Origin: Treponema sp. UBA1240
Lineage (GTDB): Bacteria; Spirochaetota; Spirochaetia; Treponematales; Treponemataceae
Direction of reading: 5' to 3'
Assembly: GCA_002308875.1 (NCBI GenBank)
Contig: DBWK01000006.1
Span: 17,865-25,205, forward strand
DNA length: 7,341 nt
The notes under the pieces are model-generated. The model was not told the origin of the DNA. It worked only from the letters and a program-made list of their open reading frames with translations, and made no database searches. The position numbers and the translations under genes are program-made. Shown here in pieces: positions 1 to 6,964 of this stretch. Each line of letters begins with the position of its first letter. Within the stretch, counting starts at the first letter, position 1.

Positions 1-12
1 TAGTATTATCAT
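1..12 (-). CDS. flhB: Start of the next operon gene, probably flhB (first four codons)
   Basis: An ATG at 12-10 overlaps the fliR TGA in the ATGA arrangement and opens a frame reading M-I-I-L to the window edge. Gene order in treponemal and many other flagellar operons places flhB, the export-gate specificity switch, directly after fliR. Four residues cannot identify a protein, so the name rests on position alone. Confidence 0.5.
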
Positions 13-800
13 AACGGTTTTGGAGCAACCTGTGCAAAAATAGATTCCAAATTTGCAAACGCTGTTTCAAACGAGCGGCAGAAAAAATCCGCCATAGTCG
101 GCAGCAAAAGCGTAAGAAGAAAAAACGCACACAAAATTGAAATAGGCAAACCTTCTGAAAGTAGGTTCATCTGCGGGGCTGCCTTTGATAAAAGTCCCGT
201 ACTCAGCGAAACTAAAAACAACGTGCCCACCATTGGCAGAGCGATAAGCATCGCGTCAAAAAACAAATTGGTAAGTCCCTTCAGCAAAAATTGAAGAAAG
301 ACTTCCTTTTGGGTAAACAATATGTAACAGTTCAGAGACTGAAAACTTCGGAACACGCCGCCCAAAAACAGTTTTTGAAATCCGCTCACCTGCAGAAACA
401 GCAGTGTTGCTATCAAATTCAAATACTGACCCATAAGCGGGTTTTCTACCTGCGAAAGAGCATCATAAACTTCTGATGCACCAAAGCCCATCTGATAAGT
501 AAAAAACTGACCTGCAGAACTGAAAGCTGCAAACATCATTGAAATATAAAAGCCGGTAATAATTCCAATCAGGCCTTCGCCGATTAGAATTAGTATATAA
601 TCTATGCTGTTGGGATTTACATTCCAAATTTCATAACTCACATTAGGAAATACAAGGCATGCAACATAACCGGCAAGTCCGATTTTTGCTATTCGCGGAA
701 CCGCCCTTGTTGAAAGCAGAGGAACGGTGAGAATCATGGCAAAGCAGCGCACCGCAACTATAAAAAAAAGAGGAGCTTGTGATGCAATCTGCTGTAACAT
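9..800 (-). CDS. fliR: Flagellar export gate protein FliR
   Basis: FliR is the single-copy subunit that closes the FliP ring and contacts FlhB. The 263-residue protein is of normal length and carries several hydrophobic segments. Conserved blocks are RCFAMILTVPLLSTRAVPRIAKIGLA (18-43), GEGLIGIITGFYISMMF (74-90), FTYQMGFGASEVYDAL (100-115) and LSTGLLSKAAPQMNLLSEGLPI (199-220). The last corresponds to the very conserved G-L-L-x-R/K-A-A-P-Q-M-N signature. The ATG at 800 has GGCGGAAAG upstream. Its TGA overlaps the next ATG by 4 bases, linking it to flhB. This is the complete gene; only its downstream partner is cut by the window edge. Confidence 0.97.
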   Translation of the reverse strand: MLQQIASQAPLFFIVAVRCFAMILTVPLLSTRAVPRIAKIGLAGYVACLVFPNVSYEIWNVNPNSIDYILILIGEGLIGIITGFYISMMFAAFSSAGQFFTYQMGFGASEVYDALSQVENPLMGQYLNLIATLLFLQVSGFQKLFLGGVFRSFQSLNCYILFTQKEVFLQFLLKGLTNLFFDAMLIALPMVGTLFLVSLSTGLLSKAAPQMNLLSEGLPISILCAFFLLTLLLPTMADFFCRSFETAFANLESIFAQVAPKPL

Positions 801-820
801 TTACACTTTCCGCCTTTTCG

Positions 821-1084
821 TTAGAATTTTGAAATCATGCTGAAAAGGTCAATCGTATACCCCTGCATGGAAGTAAACATCCAGCCGCCGAGCAGTGCAA
901 GAACGATAAGAATTGCAAAAATTTTGGGAACAAACGTAAGCGTTTGTTCCTGAATTGAAGTAACCGCCTGAAAAATCGCGACTATAAGGCCGACAATCAG
1001 TGCCGCACCCAAAACAGGAGATGCCAAAACAAGAATTTCAAGAACACCTTTACGCAAAATTGAAATAATAGTTCCAATACTCAT
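821..1084 (-). CDS. fliQ: Flagellar export gate protein FliQ
   Basis: FliQ is a small hairpin membrane protein; four copies wrap the FliP5-FliR1 core of the export gate. The 87 residues match the family length. Two membrane helices are visible (about 15-40 and 50-75), joined by the conserved loop FQAVTSIQEQTLTFVPKI (38-55), which is diagnostic for FliQ/SctS. The ATG at 1084 follows a GGAATGAGAT ribosome binding region 12 bases past the fliP stop; the fliR start is 20 bases beyond the fliQ stop. No unusual feature is seen. Confidence 0.97.
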   Translation of the reverse strand: MSIGTIISILRKGVLEILVLASPVLGAALIVGLIVAIFQAVTSIQEQTLTFVPKIFAILIVLALLGGWMFTSMQGYTIDLFSMISKF

Positions 1085-1096
1085 AATATCTCATTC

Positions 1097-1903
1097 CTAC
1101 CGTACAATTCCGTTGAAAAGCTGCTGTGTTAGCAAACCCCATCCATCAACAAGAACAAACAGAATCAGTTTGAACGGCATTGAAATTTGCACAGGCGGCA
1201 GCATAATCATACCCATTGACATAAGTATACTTGCAACAACCATATCTATGATAATGAACGGAATATACAGAATAATGCCTATCTTGAACGCAATGGTAAG
1301 CTCATGCAGAATATAAGCCGGAATAAGCACATAAGTAGGAACGTCTGCAAGGGTATTCGGTTTTGGTAACTTACGCATTGACATAAACGTTGCTATGTAA
1401 TCAGTATCATCACGCATTTGATTGTACATAAAAATCCGCAAAGGAGCTTCCGCCTCAGTATATGCGGTTTGTACACTGATTTGTCCGTCAGCGAGCGGCT
1501 TGAATGCATTATCGTAAACCTGCGTAAAAGTTGGCCACATAATAAAAATTGTAAGGAAAAACGCTATTCCGTTCAGAACAACGGTAGGCGGAACCTGTTG
1601 CAATGACAAAGCGCGTTTTACAAAATCCAGAACAATTGAAAGCCGCAAGAAACAGGTAACAAGTATTAGCAGGCTTGGAGCAAGCGAAAGAACAGTTAAA
1701 AGAAGAAGAACCTGTACCGAAAAAGCAACTTCTTCACCGGTTTCGGGTTCTTTTATTTCCAGATTGACCATAGGAATGTTTATCGGCGTTAATTCACCGG
1801 ACATAGAAGCAGTGCCGTCGGAAGATCCTTGAGGAAAGTTCTGTGCAAAAAGCGGAGAAAAAACGGCTAATCCAAGTAGCAGAACAAAAATTAATTTTTT
1901 CAT
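1097..1903 (-). CDS. fliP: Flagellar export gate protein FliP
   Basis: FliP forms a pentamer at the heart of the type III export gate, making a helical pore with FliQ and FliR. The 268-residue protein starts with a clear signal peptide (MKKLIFVLLLGLAVFSPLFA, likely cut after A20), as in other FliP proteins. A short linker and then the conserved core follow: LLTVLSLAPSLLILVTCFLRLSIV (68-91), LQQVPPTVVLNGIAFFLTIFIM (101-122), a large extracytoplasmic loop (about 125-185), LIPAYILHELTIAFKIGIILYIPFIIIDM (193-221) and ILMSMGMIMLPPVQISMPFKLILFVLVDGW (226-255). These are the hallmarks of FliP/SctR. Length is slightly above the usual 245 or so because of the N-terminal region. The ATG overlaps the fliO TGA by 4 bases, so the two are probably translationally coupled. 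Confidence 0.98.
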   Translation of the reverse strand: MKKLIFVLLLGLAVFSPLFAQNFPQGSSDGTASMSGELTPINIPMVNLEIKEPETGEEVAFSVQVLLLLTVLSLAPSLLILVTCFLRLSIVLDFVKRALSLQQVPPTVVLNGIAFFLTIFIMWPTFTQVYDNAFKPLADGQISVQTAYTEAEAPLRIFMYNQMRDDTDYIATFMSMRKLPKPNTLADVPTYVLIPAYILHELTIAFKIGIILYIPFIIIDMVVASILMSMGMIMLPPVQISMPFKLILFVLVDGWGLLTQQLFNGIVR

Positions 1904-2571
1904 TGCCGTTCCCCGTTATCATCACGGTTTCCACTGATTTCACGCCGTTTGGACTGCAAATATTCCATTGTAGTTCCCGCCGAATTCTCAAAATATGATG
2001 AAAAAGCGCCAGACTTGGACTGATTTTCAGGCTTAATAAATCTGGATAAAATTGAAGCAAAGTCTTTGGGCTTTTCTGCAGGCTGTTTTTCAACATTGAT
2101 ATTCATCATATCAATCAAATCTTTGTCCGTAATTTCACCTATTTTGTTTACAGAATTATCAGTAACACCAATCATAAAAGCCTGAGTTGGCGTTGTAACT
2201 ATGTAAACAGATTTTCCGGGGGCAAGATTAAGAGATGCAACTTTTTTTAAGTACGGATCCGGAGCAAACTTTGGATTGCCGCTTTTCCGTAACAGCCACA
2301 CTATTGCATAGATACAGGCAATTACTAAAATGAGGATTAAAATAAGACGGATAAAAAACCAAACACTGCCGGACTGTTCCGCAGTTTCAGCAATTTGTTC
2401 AGTACCGGCATCCGCAATAAGCAGTTCACTTTCAAGCTGTTTTGCACCGGAAACAGGCACGGAATCTGCCGCATTAGAATCAGCTTCCTGCGCTGTTATA
2501 AAAAGCACCGCAAAAGCTGAAATTAAAAATACTAATATTATTTTTTTAGAGAATTTCGTACTGACCCCCAC
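1900..2571 (-). CDS. fliO: Flagellar export-apparatus assembly protein FliO (FliZ)
   Basis: FliO helps assemble the FliP ring of the export gate and is not itself part of the finished gate. This 223-residue protein has a hydrophobic N-terminal segment (11-26, ending FITAQE, like a cleavable signal peptide). A Ser/Ala/Glu-rich periplasmic stretch follows (about 28-70), then a membrane helix (about 71-94) ending in basic residues. Next is the FliO cytoplasmic domain with LKKVASLNLAPGKSVYIV (108-125) and a variable polar tail. It is longer than E. coli FliO (about 120). The start is GTG at 2571: no ATG, and no other standard start, lies between the upstream in-frame stop and the signal segment, and no good ribosome binding site sits at normal spacing. 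The stop overlaps the fliP start as ATGA. Confidence 0.88.
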   Translation of the reverse strand: MGVSTKFSKKIILVFLISAFAVLFITAQEADSNAADSVPVSGAKQLESELLIADAGTEQIAETAEQSGSVWFFIRLILILILVIACIYAIVWLLRKSGNPKFAPDPYLKKVASLNLAPGKSVYIVTTPTQAFMIGVTDNSVNKIGEITDKDLIDMMNINVEKQPAEKPKDFASILSRFIKPENQSKSGAFSSYFENSAGTTMEYLQSKRREISGNRDDNGERQ

Positions 2572-2588
2572 CCAAACCAGTAATTACT

Positions 2589-2620
2589 TAAAGGACAAAC
2601 CTCCCACAGTCTGTCCTTTA
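2589..2620. repeat. 9-bp perfect inverted repeat between fliY and fliO
   Basis: TAAAGGACA (2589-2597) and TGTCCTTTA (2612-2620) are exact reverse complements separated by 14 bases. In the operon mRNA the loop contains GGGAGG, a strong ribosome-binding-like sequence, yet no start codon lies at a normal distance after it; the fliO GTG is 28 bases away. A second palindrome, AGTAATTACT (2579-2588), directly follows. Neither strand has a T-run after the hairpin, so it is not a classic terminator. It fills the 64-base gap, the longest in the operon after flgE-flbD. Confidence 0.6.
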
Positions 2621-2635
2621 TTCAGTTTCTATATA

Positions 2636-3778
2636 TTATTTAATTCCTGAAACTCTTTCAATCGGTGACAGGATTTCAGTTACACGAACACCGAAGTTTT
2701 CGTCGATAACTACAACCTCACCTTTTGCAATAGGCTTGTGGTTTACAAGAATATCAACAGGCTCACCAGCCAGTTTATCCAATTCTATAATCGTACCTTC
2801 GCCCATTCCAAGAATTTCTTTTATCTGTTTTTTTGTACGACCTAATTCTACAGTCATCTCCATGAAAACATCCATAATCAAGCTGATGTTTCCCTGTTCC
2901 ATGGAAGAAATACCGCTCTGCAGATTTGGATACTGCAACGGCTGTACATTAGGCATTCCGCCAGGCATTTGTCCCATACTCATACCGCCCATCATTGGAT
3001 TCATACCACCCATCATCGGATTCATGTCGCCCATCGGCATTCCGGCACCGGCATCCATTGCGCCGCCCCCCATCATTCCCATGTTCATCTGCGGTTGAGC
3101 CGGCTGCTGAGGAGCTGCCGCTGGAGCATCATGAGTAGGATTAAGAGCGTTAGAAACCGTAAACGCAACTGAATTAGAAATTGCTTCCCAAAGAACATAT
3201 TCTTCGCTTTCATGTTTTACGGTAAATGAAACAAGAACGAATTCCTGCTGCGGATAGCGAACCATCGCCTTTGCAACATGCATAGCTTCGGCTGGCGCAC
3301 ACGCAAGTCCGGGGAATTTGCCGGTCTGGCTGAGAGCCGTAATTTCCGCGCCGCTGTACTGTGAAACAATTTCGGATATAACGGAAAGAGACATATCATC
3401 AAGTTCCGTAATTTCTTCTTTATTAATAAGACCTGCAAGTTTCTTGGCAAATTCGGGACTAAGCAGGAACAAATGGTCACCTGTCATTCCTTCAGTAAAA
3501 TCAGCCGTTACGCCTACAACCATTTCGGGCAGACGCTTAAGCAGGTCGTCTCTTGTTAAAACTTCAACCGCAGGAGCAGCAACGGAAAATTCAACACCGG
3601 TCATGGTATTAAGACTGTTCTGAAGCTTATCTACCGTACCTGCAGAAAATTCTTCAAGAGGTTTTGTATCAACTTTTCTCATTGAGGAAGACGATTGTGC
3701 TGCCGACCCCATTCCACCCAAATCAACTCCTGACAACAGGGCATCAATTTCATCCTGAGAAATAGCACCATCACTCAT
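2636..3778 (-). CDS. fliY: Flagellar motor switch protein FliY (FliN-type)
   Basis: FliY is the FliN-class C-ring subunit that works with FliM. Domains in order of the 380 residues: a FliM-like CheY-binding motif ISQDEIDALLSG (6-17); a CheC/FliM-like middle domain (about 41-205); a flexible linker (about 215-295) rich in Ala/Pro/Gln and then Met/Gly/Pro, with a tandem MNPMMGG repeat (252-265); and a C-terminal SpoA domain (about 297-378) with the conserved VELGRTKKQIKEIL, LDKLAGEPVDILVN and FGVRVTEIL. In B. subtilis FliY the CheC-like domain dephosphorylates CheY-P through E-x-x-N motifs. Here the best candidate site is SEIVSQ (135-140), with Ser at the Asn position, and no clear E-x-x-N is seen near residues 45-60, so phosphatase activity is doubtful. 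A GGAG ribosome binding site inside fliM precedes the ATG at 3778. Confidence 0.95.
   Translation of the reverse strand: MSDGAISQDEIDALLSGVDLGGMGSAAQSSSSMRKVDTKPLEEFSAGTVDKLQNSLNTMTGVEFSVAAPAVEVLTRDDLLKRLPEMVVGVTADFTEGMTGDHLFLLSPEFAKKLAGLINKEEITELDDMSLSVISEIVSQYSGAEITALSQTGKFPGLACAPAEAMHVAKAMVRYPQQEFVLVSFTVKHESEEYVLWEAISNSVAFTVSNALNPTHDAPAAAPQQPAQPQMNMGMMGGGAMDAGAGMPMGDMNPMMGGMNPMMGGMSMGQMPGGMPNVQPLQYPNLQSGISSMEQGNISLIMDVFMEMTVELGRTKKQIKEILGMGEGTIIELDKLAGEPVDILVNHKPIAKGEVVVIDENFGVRVTEILSPIERVSGIK
2981..3022. repeat. Two tandem 21-bp units within the fliY linker
   Basis: Units 2981-3001 and 3002-3022 differ at two positions only, and both differences are synonymous. Each encodes a seven-residue step of the Met/Gly/Pro linker of FliY (MNPMMGG). 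The pattern indicates a local tandem duplication, so linker length could vary between strains. A third, diverged unit may follow in the protein (MSMGQMPGG). Confidence 0.8.
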
Positions 3779-4805
3779 ACGATCCGTCTCCTTCTACTGT
3801 TAATTCTTCAAAATCATCATCTTCAGACTGATCAAGCTTTCCTATAACCTGAACAGCCATCTTTTTTCCGATTACACCGGGTTGGCAAAGGAACTTTTTA
3901 ACATTTCCTACACTTAAAGTAAGAGGATCCCCTACCCTCACATTAGATAATCGGACAATATCGCCAACTCTTAAACCTAAAACATCTCTGATCGGCAAAT
4001 TTATTGAGCCGATTTCAGCAACAACGTCCATATCAACGCTTGAAAGTTTTTCTTTAAGAACTCCAAGATACTGCGTTGTGGAGCTTCTTCTTACCGAAGA
4101 GAACCAGAACTGTGAAGAAAGCTTTGAAATAATAGGCTCAATCGTAATATAAGGAATACAGAAGTTTATCATTCCTTCTTCTTCACCAACTTTAGTTTCC
4201 AGGGTAACAAGAACAACCATTTCTGACGGTGGAACAATCTGCGCAAACTGTGGGTTTGTTTCAATCTGACCGAGGCGTGGACGCAAATCGATTACCTGCG
4301 TCCAAGCTTCACGCATGTTCGCAAGAATACGAACAATAATTCCTTCCATTACAGACTGCTCAATATCCGTCAAATCGCGCTGAACTTTTGTACTTTGACC
4401 CGAACCACCGAACAAACGGTCAATCATTGAAAACGTAATTGCAGGGTCAATTTCCAAAATAGCGTTGCCTTTCAACGGATCCATGTTTATAACTGCAAGA
4501 GTTGTCGGCGTCGGGATAGAACGTATAAATTCTTCATAAGTAAGCTGATCTACCGAAGCAACGTGAACATGTACCATGCTGCGGAGCTGCGCGGAAAGGC
4601 TTGTTGTAGTCAAACGCGCAAATGTTTCGTGCATGATTGAAACCGTACGAATCTGTTCTTTTGAGAATTTGTCAGGACGCTTAAAATCGTAAATCTTTAT
4701 TTTACGTGTATCATTAACCGGACGGAAATCTTCCTGTTCAGTTTCGCCTGAACTAATCGCAGTTAAAAGTTGATCAATCTCATCTTGTGATAGAACTTCG
4801 TTCAT
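3771..4805 (-). CDS. fliM: Flagellar motor switch protein FliM
   Basis: FliM is the C-ring protein that receives phosphorylated CheY and passes the switching signal to FliG. The 344-residue protein shows all three parts. The N-terminal CheY-binding motif LSQDEIDQLLTAI is at 5-17. The CheC-like middle domain spans about 45-235 and carries the FliG-contact loop FGGSG (132-136), LTDIEQ (145-150) and the conserved INMDPLKGNAILEID (106-120). The C-terminal SpoA domain spans about 250-325 and contains INLPIRDVLGLRVGDIVRL. An acidic tail follows (EDDDFEEL). The ATG at 4805 lies 12 bases after the fliL stop with a modest AAGGGA ribosome binding site. The 3' end overlaps fliY by 8 bases, suggesting translational coupling between the two switch subunits. 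Confidence 0.98.
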   Translation of the reverse strand: MNEVLSQDEIDQLLTAISSGETEQEDFRPVNDTRKIKIYDFKRPDKFSKEQIRTVSIMHETFARLTTTSLSAQLRSMVHVHVASVDQLTYEEFIRSIPTPTTLAVINMDPLKGNAILEIDPAITFSMIDRLFGGSGQSTKVQRDLTDIEQSVMEGIIVRILANMREAWTQVIDLRPRLGQIETNPQFAQIVPPSEMVVLVTLETKVGEEEGMINFCIPYITIEPIISKLSSQFWFSSVRRSSTTQYLGVLKEKLSSVDMDVVAEIGSINLPIRDVLGLRVGDIVRLSNVRVGDPLTLSVGNVKKFLCQPGVIGKKMAVQVIGKLDQSEDDDFEELTVEGDGSYE

Positions 4806-4817
4806 GTAAATCCCTTA

Positions 4818-5366
4818 TTACTGTTCTATAACCTCAAGGCTTTTGAATTTTACATCCCTGATTTTAGAATTTGTTAAAACATCATCATTAATTGAATTGC
4901 GGATTTCCATCTGAAGCGTTTCCTCGTTTTTAGGGAGCAGCTCACTTGCAGATCTCTGCGCAAAATAACGGCGGATCAAATCGTAAATTTCTACCTGACG
5001 CTGCGTTATTTCTGTTGATGCCTGTTTATCATCCTTTTTGTAACCAAGAACAACTTCAACAACTACTGTTGCCGGTGTTGCATCACTTGTTTTTGTGCGA
5101 ATCGAACCTATAGAACTGTACCAGTCAAGAACTTCCCTGGACTGTCTAACATCCGCAGAAGTAGGAATTACTGTCTGTGAGGGAGAATTCTTATTCATAA
5201 TATTCATAGTGATTACAACAACTGTAACAATAAGAACAATTGCACCGATTACAATAGCGACCCACTTTAATATTGTAGGAATTAAACCGCCAATGCCACC
5301 ACTACTTTTTGCAGACTCAGCGGAAGACTCGTCCCCACCAATGTCCAAATCATCATCATCTGCCAT
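4818..5366 (-). CDS. fliL: Flagellar basal-body-associated protein FliL
   Basis: FliL is an inner-membrane protein that surrounds and stabilises the stator. In spirochaetes it helps recruit and orient stators around the periplasmic flagellar motor. The 182-residue protein has an acidic cytoplasmic start (four Asp from GAT repeats, residues 3-6), a Ser/Gly-rich stretch, one membrane helix at about 32-55 and a periplasmic FliL domain at about 75-182. The domain includes the region VVVEVVLGYKKD and the helix VEIYDLIRRYFAQRSASEL, typical of the stomatin-like fold. Its usual place between motB and fliM supports the call. The start codon is preceded by GAGGAAGG at good spacing. The gap to motB is 32 bases and to fliM 12 bases. 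Confidence 0.94.
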   Translation of the reverse strand: MADDDDLDIGGDESSAESAKSSGGIGGLIPTILKWVAIVIGAIVLIVTVVVITMNIMNKNSPSQTVIPTSADVRQSREVLDWYSSIGSIRTKTSDATPATVVVEVVLGYKKDDKQASTEITQRQVEIYDLIRRYFAQRSASELLPKNEETLQMEIRNSINDDVLTNSKIRDVKFKSLEVIEQ

Positions 5367-5398
5367 ATTTTACCTTCCTCAGTAGTTTTATAATATCA

Positions 5399-6118
5399 TT
5401 AAAAATGACCATCGTCCAGTATAATAATATCCACGCGACGATTATACGCGCGGCCTTCAGCCGTATCGTTCGAAAACTTCGGACGCGTATTCGCGTAGCC
5501 TGCAACTGAAAACTGTTCCTCATTAACACCAAAATCAGAGAGATAATGCAGAACGTTTGTTGCACGCGCCGTTGACAACTCCCAGTTTGACGGCCAAACA
5601 TCGCTGTCAACAACAGTGTCATCTGTATGACCTTCTATGCGGAACCGCCTGTTCTTTAAGTCGTCTTCCGACAAAAACTGAGCAATCCTCAACAGGGTTT
5701 CGCGTGTTTCTTCCAGATCAAGAACCGCTGTTCCAGGCTGAAAGAATGTATCCGCCGCCAAAGTAATTACAAGCCCTCTCTCGTCGGAAGTAAGGGAGAT
5801 TCTGTTGGTCTTTACATCGGGCGCAAAAAGGCTTACTGCGCGCTTTACGGCAAGACCAAGCGACTTTCCCTTTTCCATTGAAGGCATTGTATTTATATTA
5901 TTACCTAAGTCTGCAAGACGTCCTGAAGTTAAGGATTGTCCGCCCGCGGCAGGATCGCCGTGGAATGAAGCGACCATCTGGTTCAGGATTACAACGTCAA
6001 TCTCAGTAGGATTGTAAAGCATAACAAAGAAGCAGAGCATCAGCGTAATCATGTCGCCGTAGGTGGTCAACCACTCTTGCGAAGGCGGCTTAGGTTCTTT
6101 CTTTTCTTTCTTTGCCAT
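5399..6118 (-). CDS. motB: Flagellar stator protein MotB (OmpA-like peptidoglycan anchor)
   Basis: MotB anchors the stator to peptidoglycan and supplies the ion-binding aspartate. The short Lys-rich cytoplasmic N-terminus leads into a single membrane helix (about 18-36, TTYGDMITLMLCFFVMLY); D22 corresponds to the essential D32 of E. coli MotB. A plug/linker region follows, then an OmpA-C domain from about residue 110 to the end. Its glycan-binding motifs are GHTDD (163-167), NWELSTARA (178-186), GYANTRP (207-213) and NRRVDI (226-231), all intact. At 239 residues it is shorter than E. coli MotB (308), with little tail after the OmpA domain. The ATG at 6118 is only 3 bases after the motA stop, and its AAGGA ribosome binding site lies within the end of motA. 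No defect is visible. Confidence 0.97.
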   Translation of the reverse strand: MAKKEKKEPKPPSQEWLTTYGDMITLMLCFFVMLYNPTEIDVVILNQMVASFHGDPAAGGQSLTSGRLADLGNNINTMPSMEKGKSLGLAVKRAVSLFAPDVKTNRISLTSDERGLVITLAADTFFQPGTAVLDLEETRETLLRIAQFLSEDDLKNRRFRIEGHTDDTVVDSDVWPSNWELSTARATNVLHYLSDFGVNEEQFSVAGYANTRPKFSNDTAEGRAYNRRVDIIILDDGHF

Positions 6119-6121
6119 CTG

Positions 6122-6904
6122 CTAATCCTTAAGAACTTCAGATTCAATAGCTTTTCTTGATATAGGATCAAGATATGTAAGAAGTTTCATAGCAAGAATA
6201 CGGGGGTTATCACCGGCCTGAATGGAAAGAACACCTTCAATAACCATTTCTTTAACAACAATTTCCTGCGAGTTATGAAACTGTAATTTGTTTGACATAG
6301 GAGTCATGAACATGTTTGCAATCAAAGATCCGTACAATGTGGTAACAAGAGCAACAGCCATGTTAGGACCGAGTGAAGACTTGTCTTCCAAGTTGTTCAA
6401 CATACCAATAAGTCCGATAACGGTACCCATCATTCCGTAACCAGGAGCAAGACCGGCCCATGCGTTCAATATACCAATCCATCCGAAGTGACGTGCTTCA
6501 ACCTGTCCCATCTCGTTTTCAAGAATACCGCGGATAACATTACCGTCAGTACCGTCAACTACAAGCCGGAGACCGGTTTTCATAAACTCATCGTCAAGAT
6601 CCTCAAGTCCTTCTTCCAAAGCAAGAATACCTTCACGGCGGGCTTTTTCGGAAAGCGAAACCATGTTCTGAACCAAAGTTTTTTCATTATAATTCGGGAT
6701 TTTAAAAACGCGGCCCATTATCTTAAAGATACCCAGCGTCTGCTTCATTGGGAACGAAATACACATCGCCATAAATGAACCACCTACAACGAATATGAAA
6801 GACGGGGTATCCCAAATTCCGCCCAATGTACCACCAGACGTCATAACAGACATTATTAATGCAGCAATACCACCGGAAAATCCGATTATTGTCATTATAT
6901 CCAT
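6122..6904 (-). CDS. motA: Flagellar stator protein MotA
   Basis: MotA is the ring-forming, ion-channel-lining subunit of the stator. With MotB it converts ion flow into torque on the FliG rotor ring. The 260-residue length is normal for the compact MotA/PomA group. Four membrane segments are visible at roughly 3-22, 33-52, 143-170 and 180-203. Between the second and third is the cytoplasmic domain, with the charged stretch KARREGILALEEGLEDLDDEF (87-107). R90 and E97/E98 fall where the FliG-contacting charges of E. coli MotA lie. GLAPGYGMMGTVIGLIGML (151-169) contains the conserved proline-glycine hinge (P154). An AGGAG ribosome binding site precedes the ATG. The stop codon is 3 bases before motB, implying coupled translation. 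The coupling ion (proton or sodium) cannot be settled from this sequence by eye. Confidence 0.97.
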   Translation of the reverse strand: MDIMTIIGFSGGIAALIMSVMTSGGTLGGIWDTPSFIFVVGGSFMAMCISFPMKQTLGIFKIMGRVFKIPNYNEKTLVQNMVSLSEKARREGILALEEGLEDLDDEFMKTGLRLVVDGTDGNVIRGILENEMGQVEARHFGWIGILNAWAGLAPGYGMMGTVIGLIGMLNNLEDKSSLGPNMAVALVTTLYGSLIANMFMTPMSNKLQFHNSQEIVVKEMVIEGVLSIQAGDNPRILAMKLLTYLDPISRKAIESEVLKD

Positions 6905-6939
6905 AAACAGCCCACTCCTATCTGTATATGTAGAGACAA

Positions 6940-6956
6940 CTAAAATGAGATTTTAG
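6940..6956. repeat. 7-bp perfect inverted repeat in the flbD-motA gap
   Basis: CTAAAAT and ATTTTAG flank a 3-base loop. In the mRNA, two more G-U pairs could lengthen the stem to nine. There is no T-run after it, so it is not a standard terminator. It lies in the 60-base gap between the flbD stop and the motA start, about 35 bases ahead of the motA start codon and clear of its ribosome binding site (AGGAG, about 10 bases before the ATG). It may be an mRNA stability or processing element, or an incidental AT-rich palindrome. Confidence 0.45.
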
Positions 6957-6964
6957 CCATTCCC

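Noticed and set aside
1794..2096. Minus-strand open frame of 100 codons in another frame across the fliO-fliP junction
   Set aside because: It overlaps two well-supported genes, resembles no family I recognise, and has no convincing ribosome binding site.
2589..2620. The fliY-fliO inverted repeat as a transcription terminator
   Set aside because: No T-run follows the stem on either strand, and co-directional genes continue.
2330..2650. Plus-strand open frame of 106 codons opposite the fliO start
   Set aside because: It is antisense to the FliO signal and membrane segments and its composition is explained by that; no promoter or ribosome binding site of its own.
2736..3098. Plus-strand open frame of 120 codons opposite fliY, rich in Ile/Pro repeats
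   Set aside because: It is the antisense of the fliY SpoA domain and Met/Gly/Pro linker; its repeats mirror the linker, and the minus-strand frame has clear homology.
5349..5360. Four ATC/GAT repeats encoding the Asp run of FliL as a phase-variable repeat
   Set aside because: It is only 12 bases long and a trinucleotide, so slippage would not change frame; acidic N-termini occur in FliL without such function.
6940..6960. Six-codon mini-ORF (M-A-K-I-S-F) in the flbD-motA gap
   Set aside because: The AAGGGA before it abuts the ATG with no spacing, the peptide is trivial, and the hairpin alone explains the base pattern.
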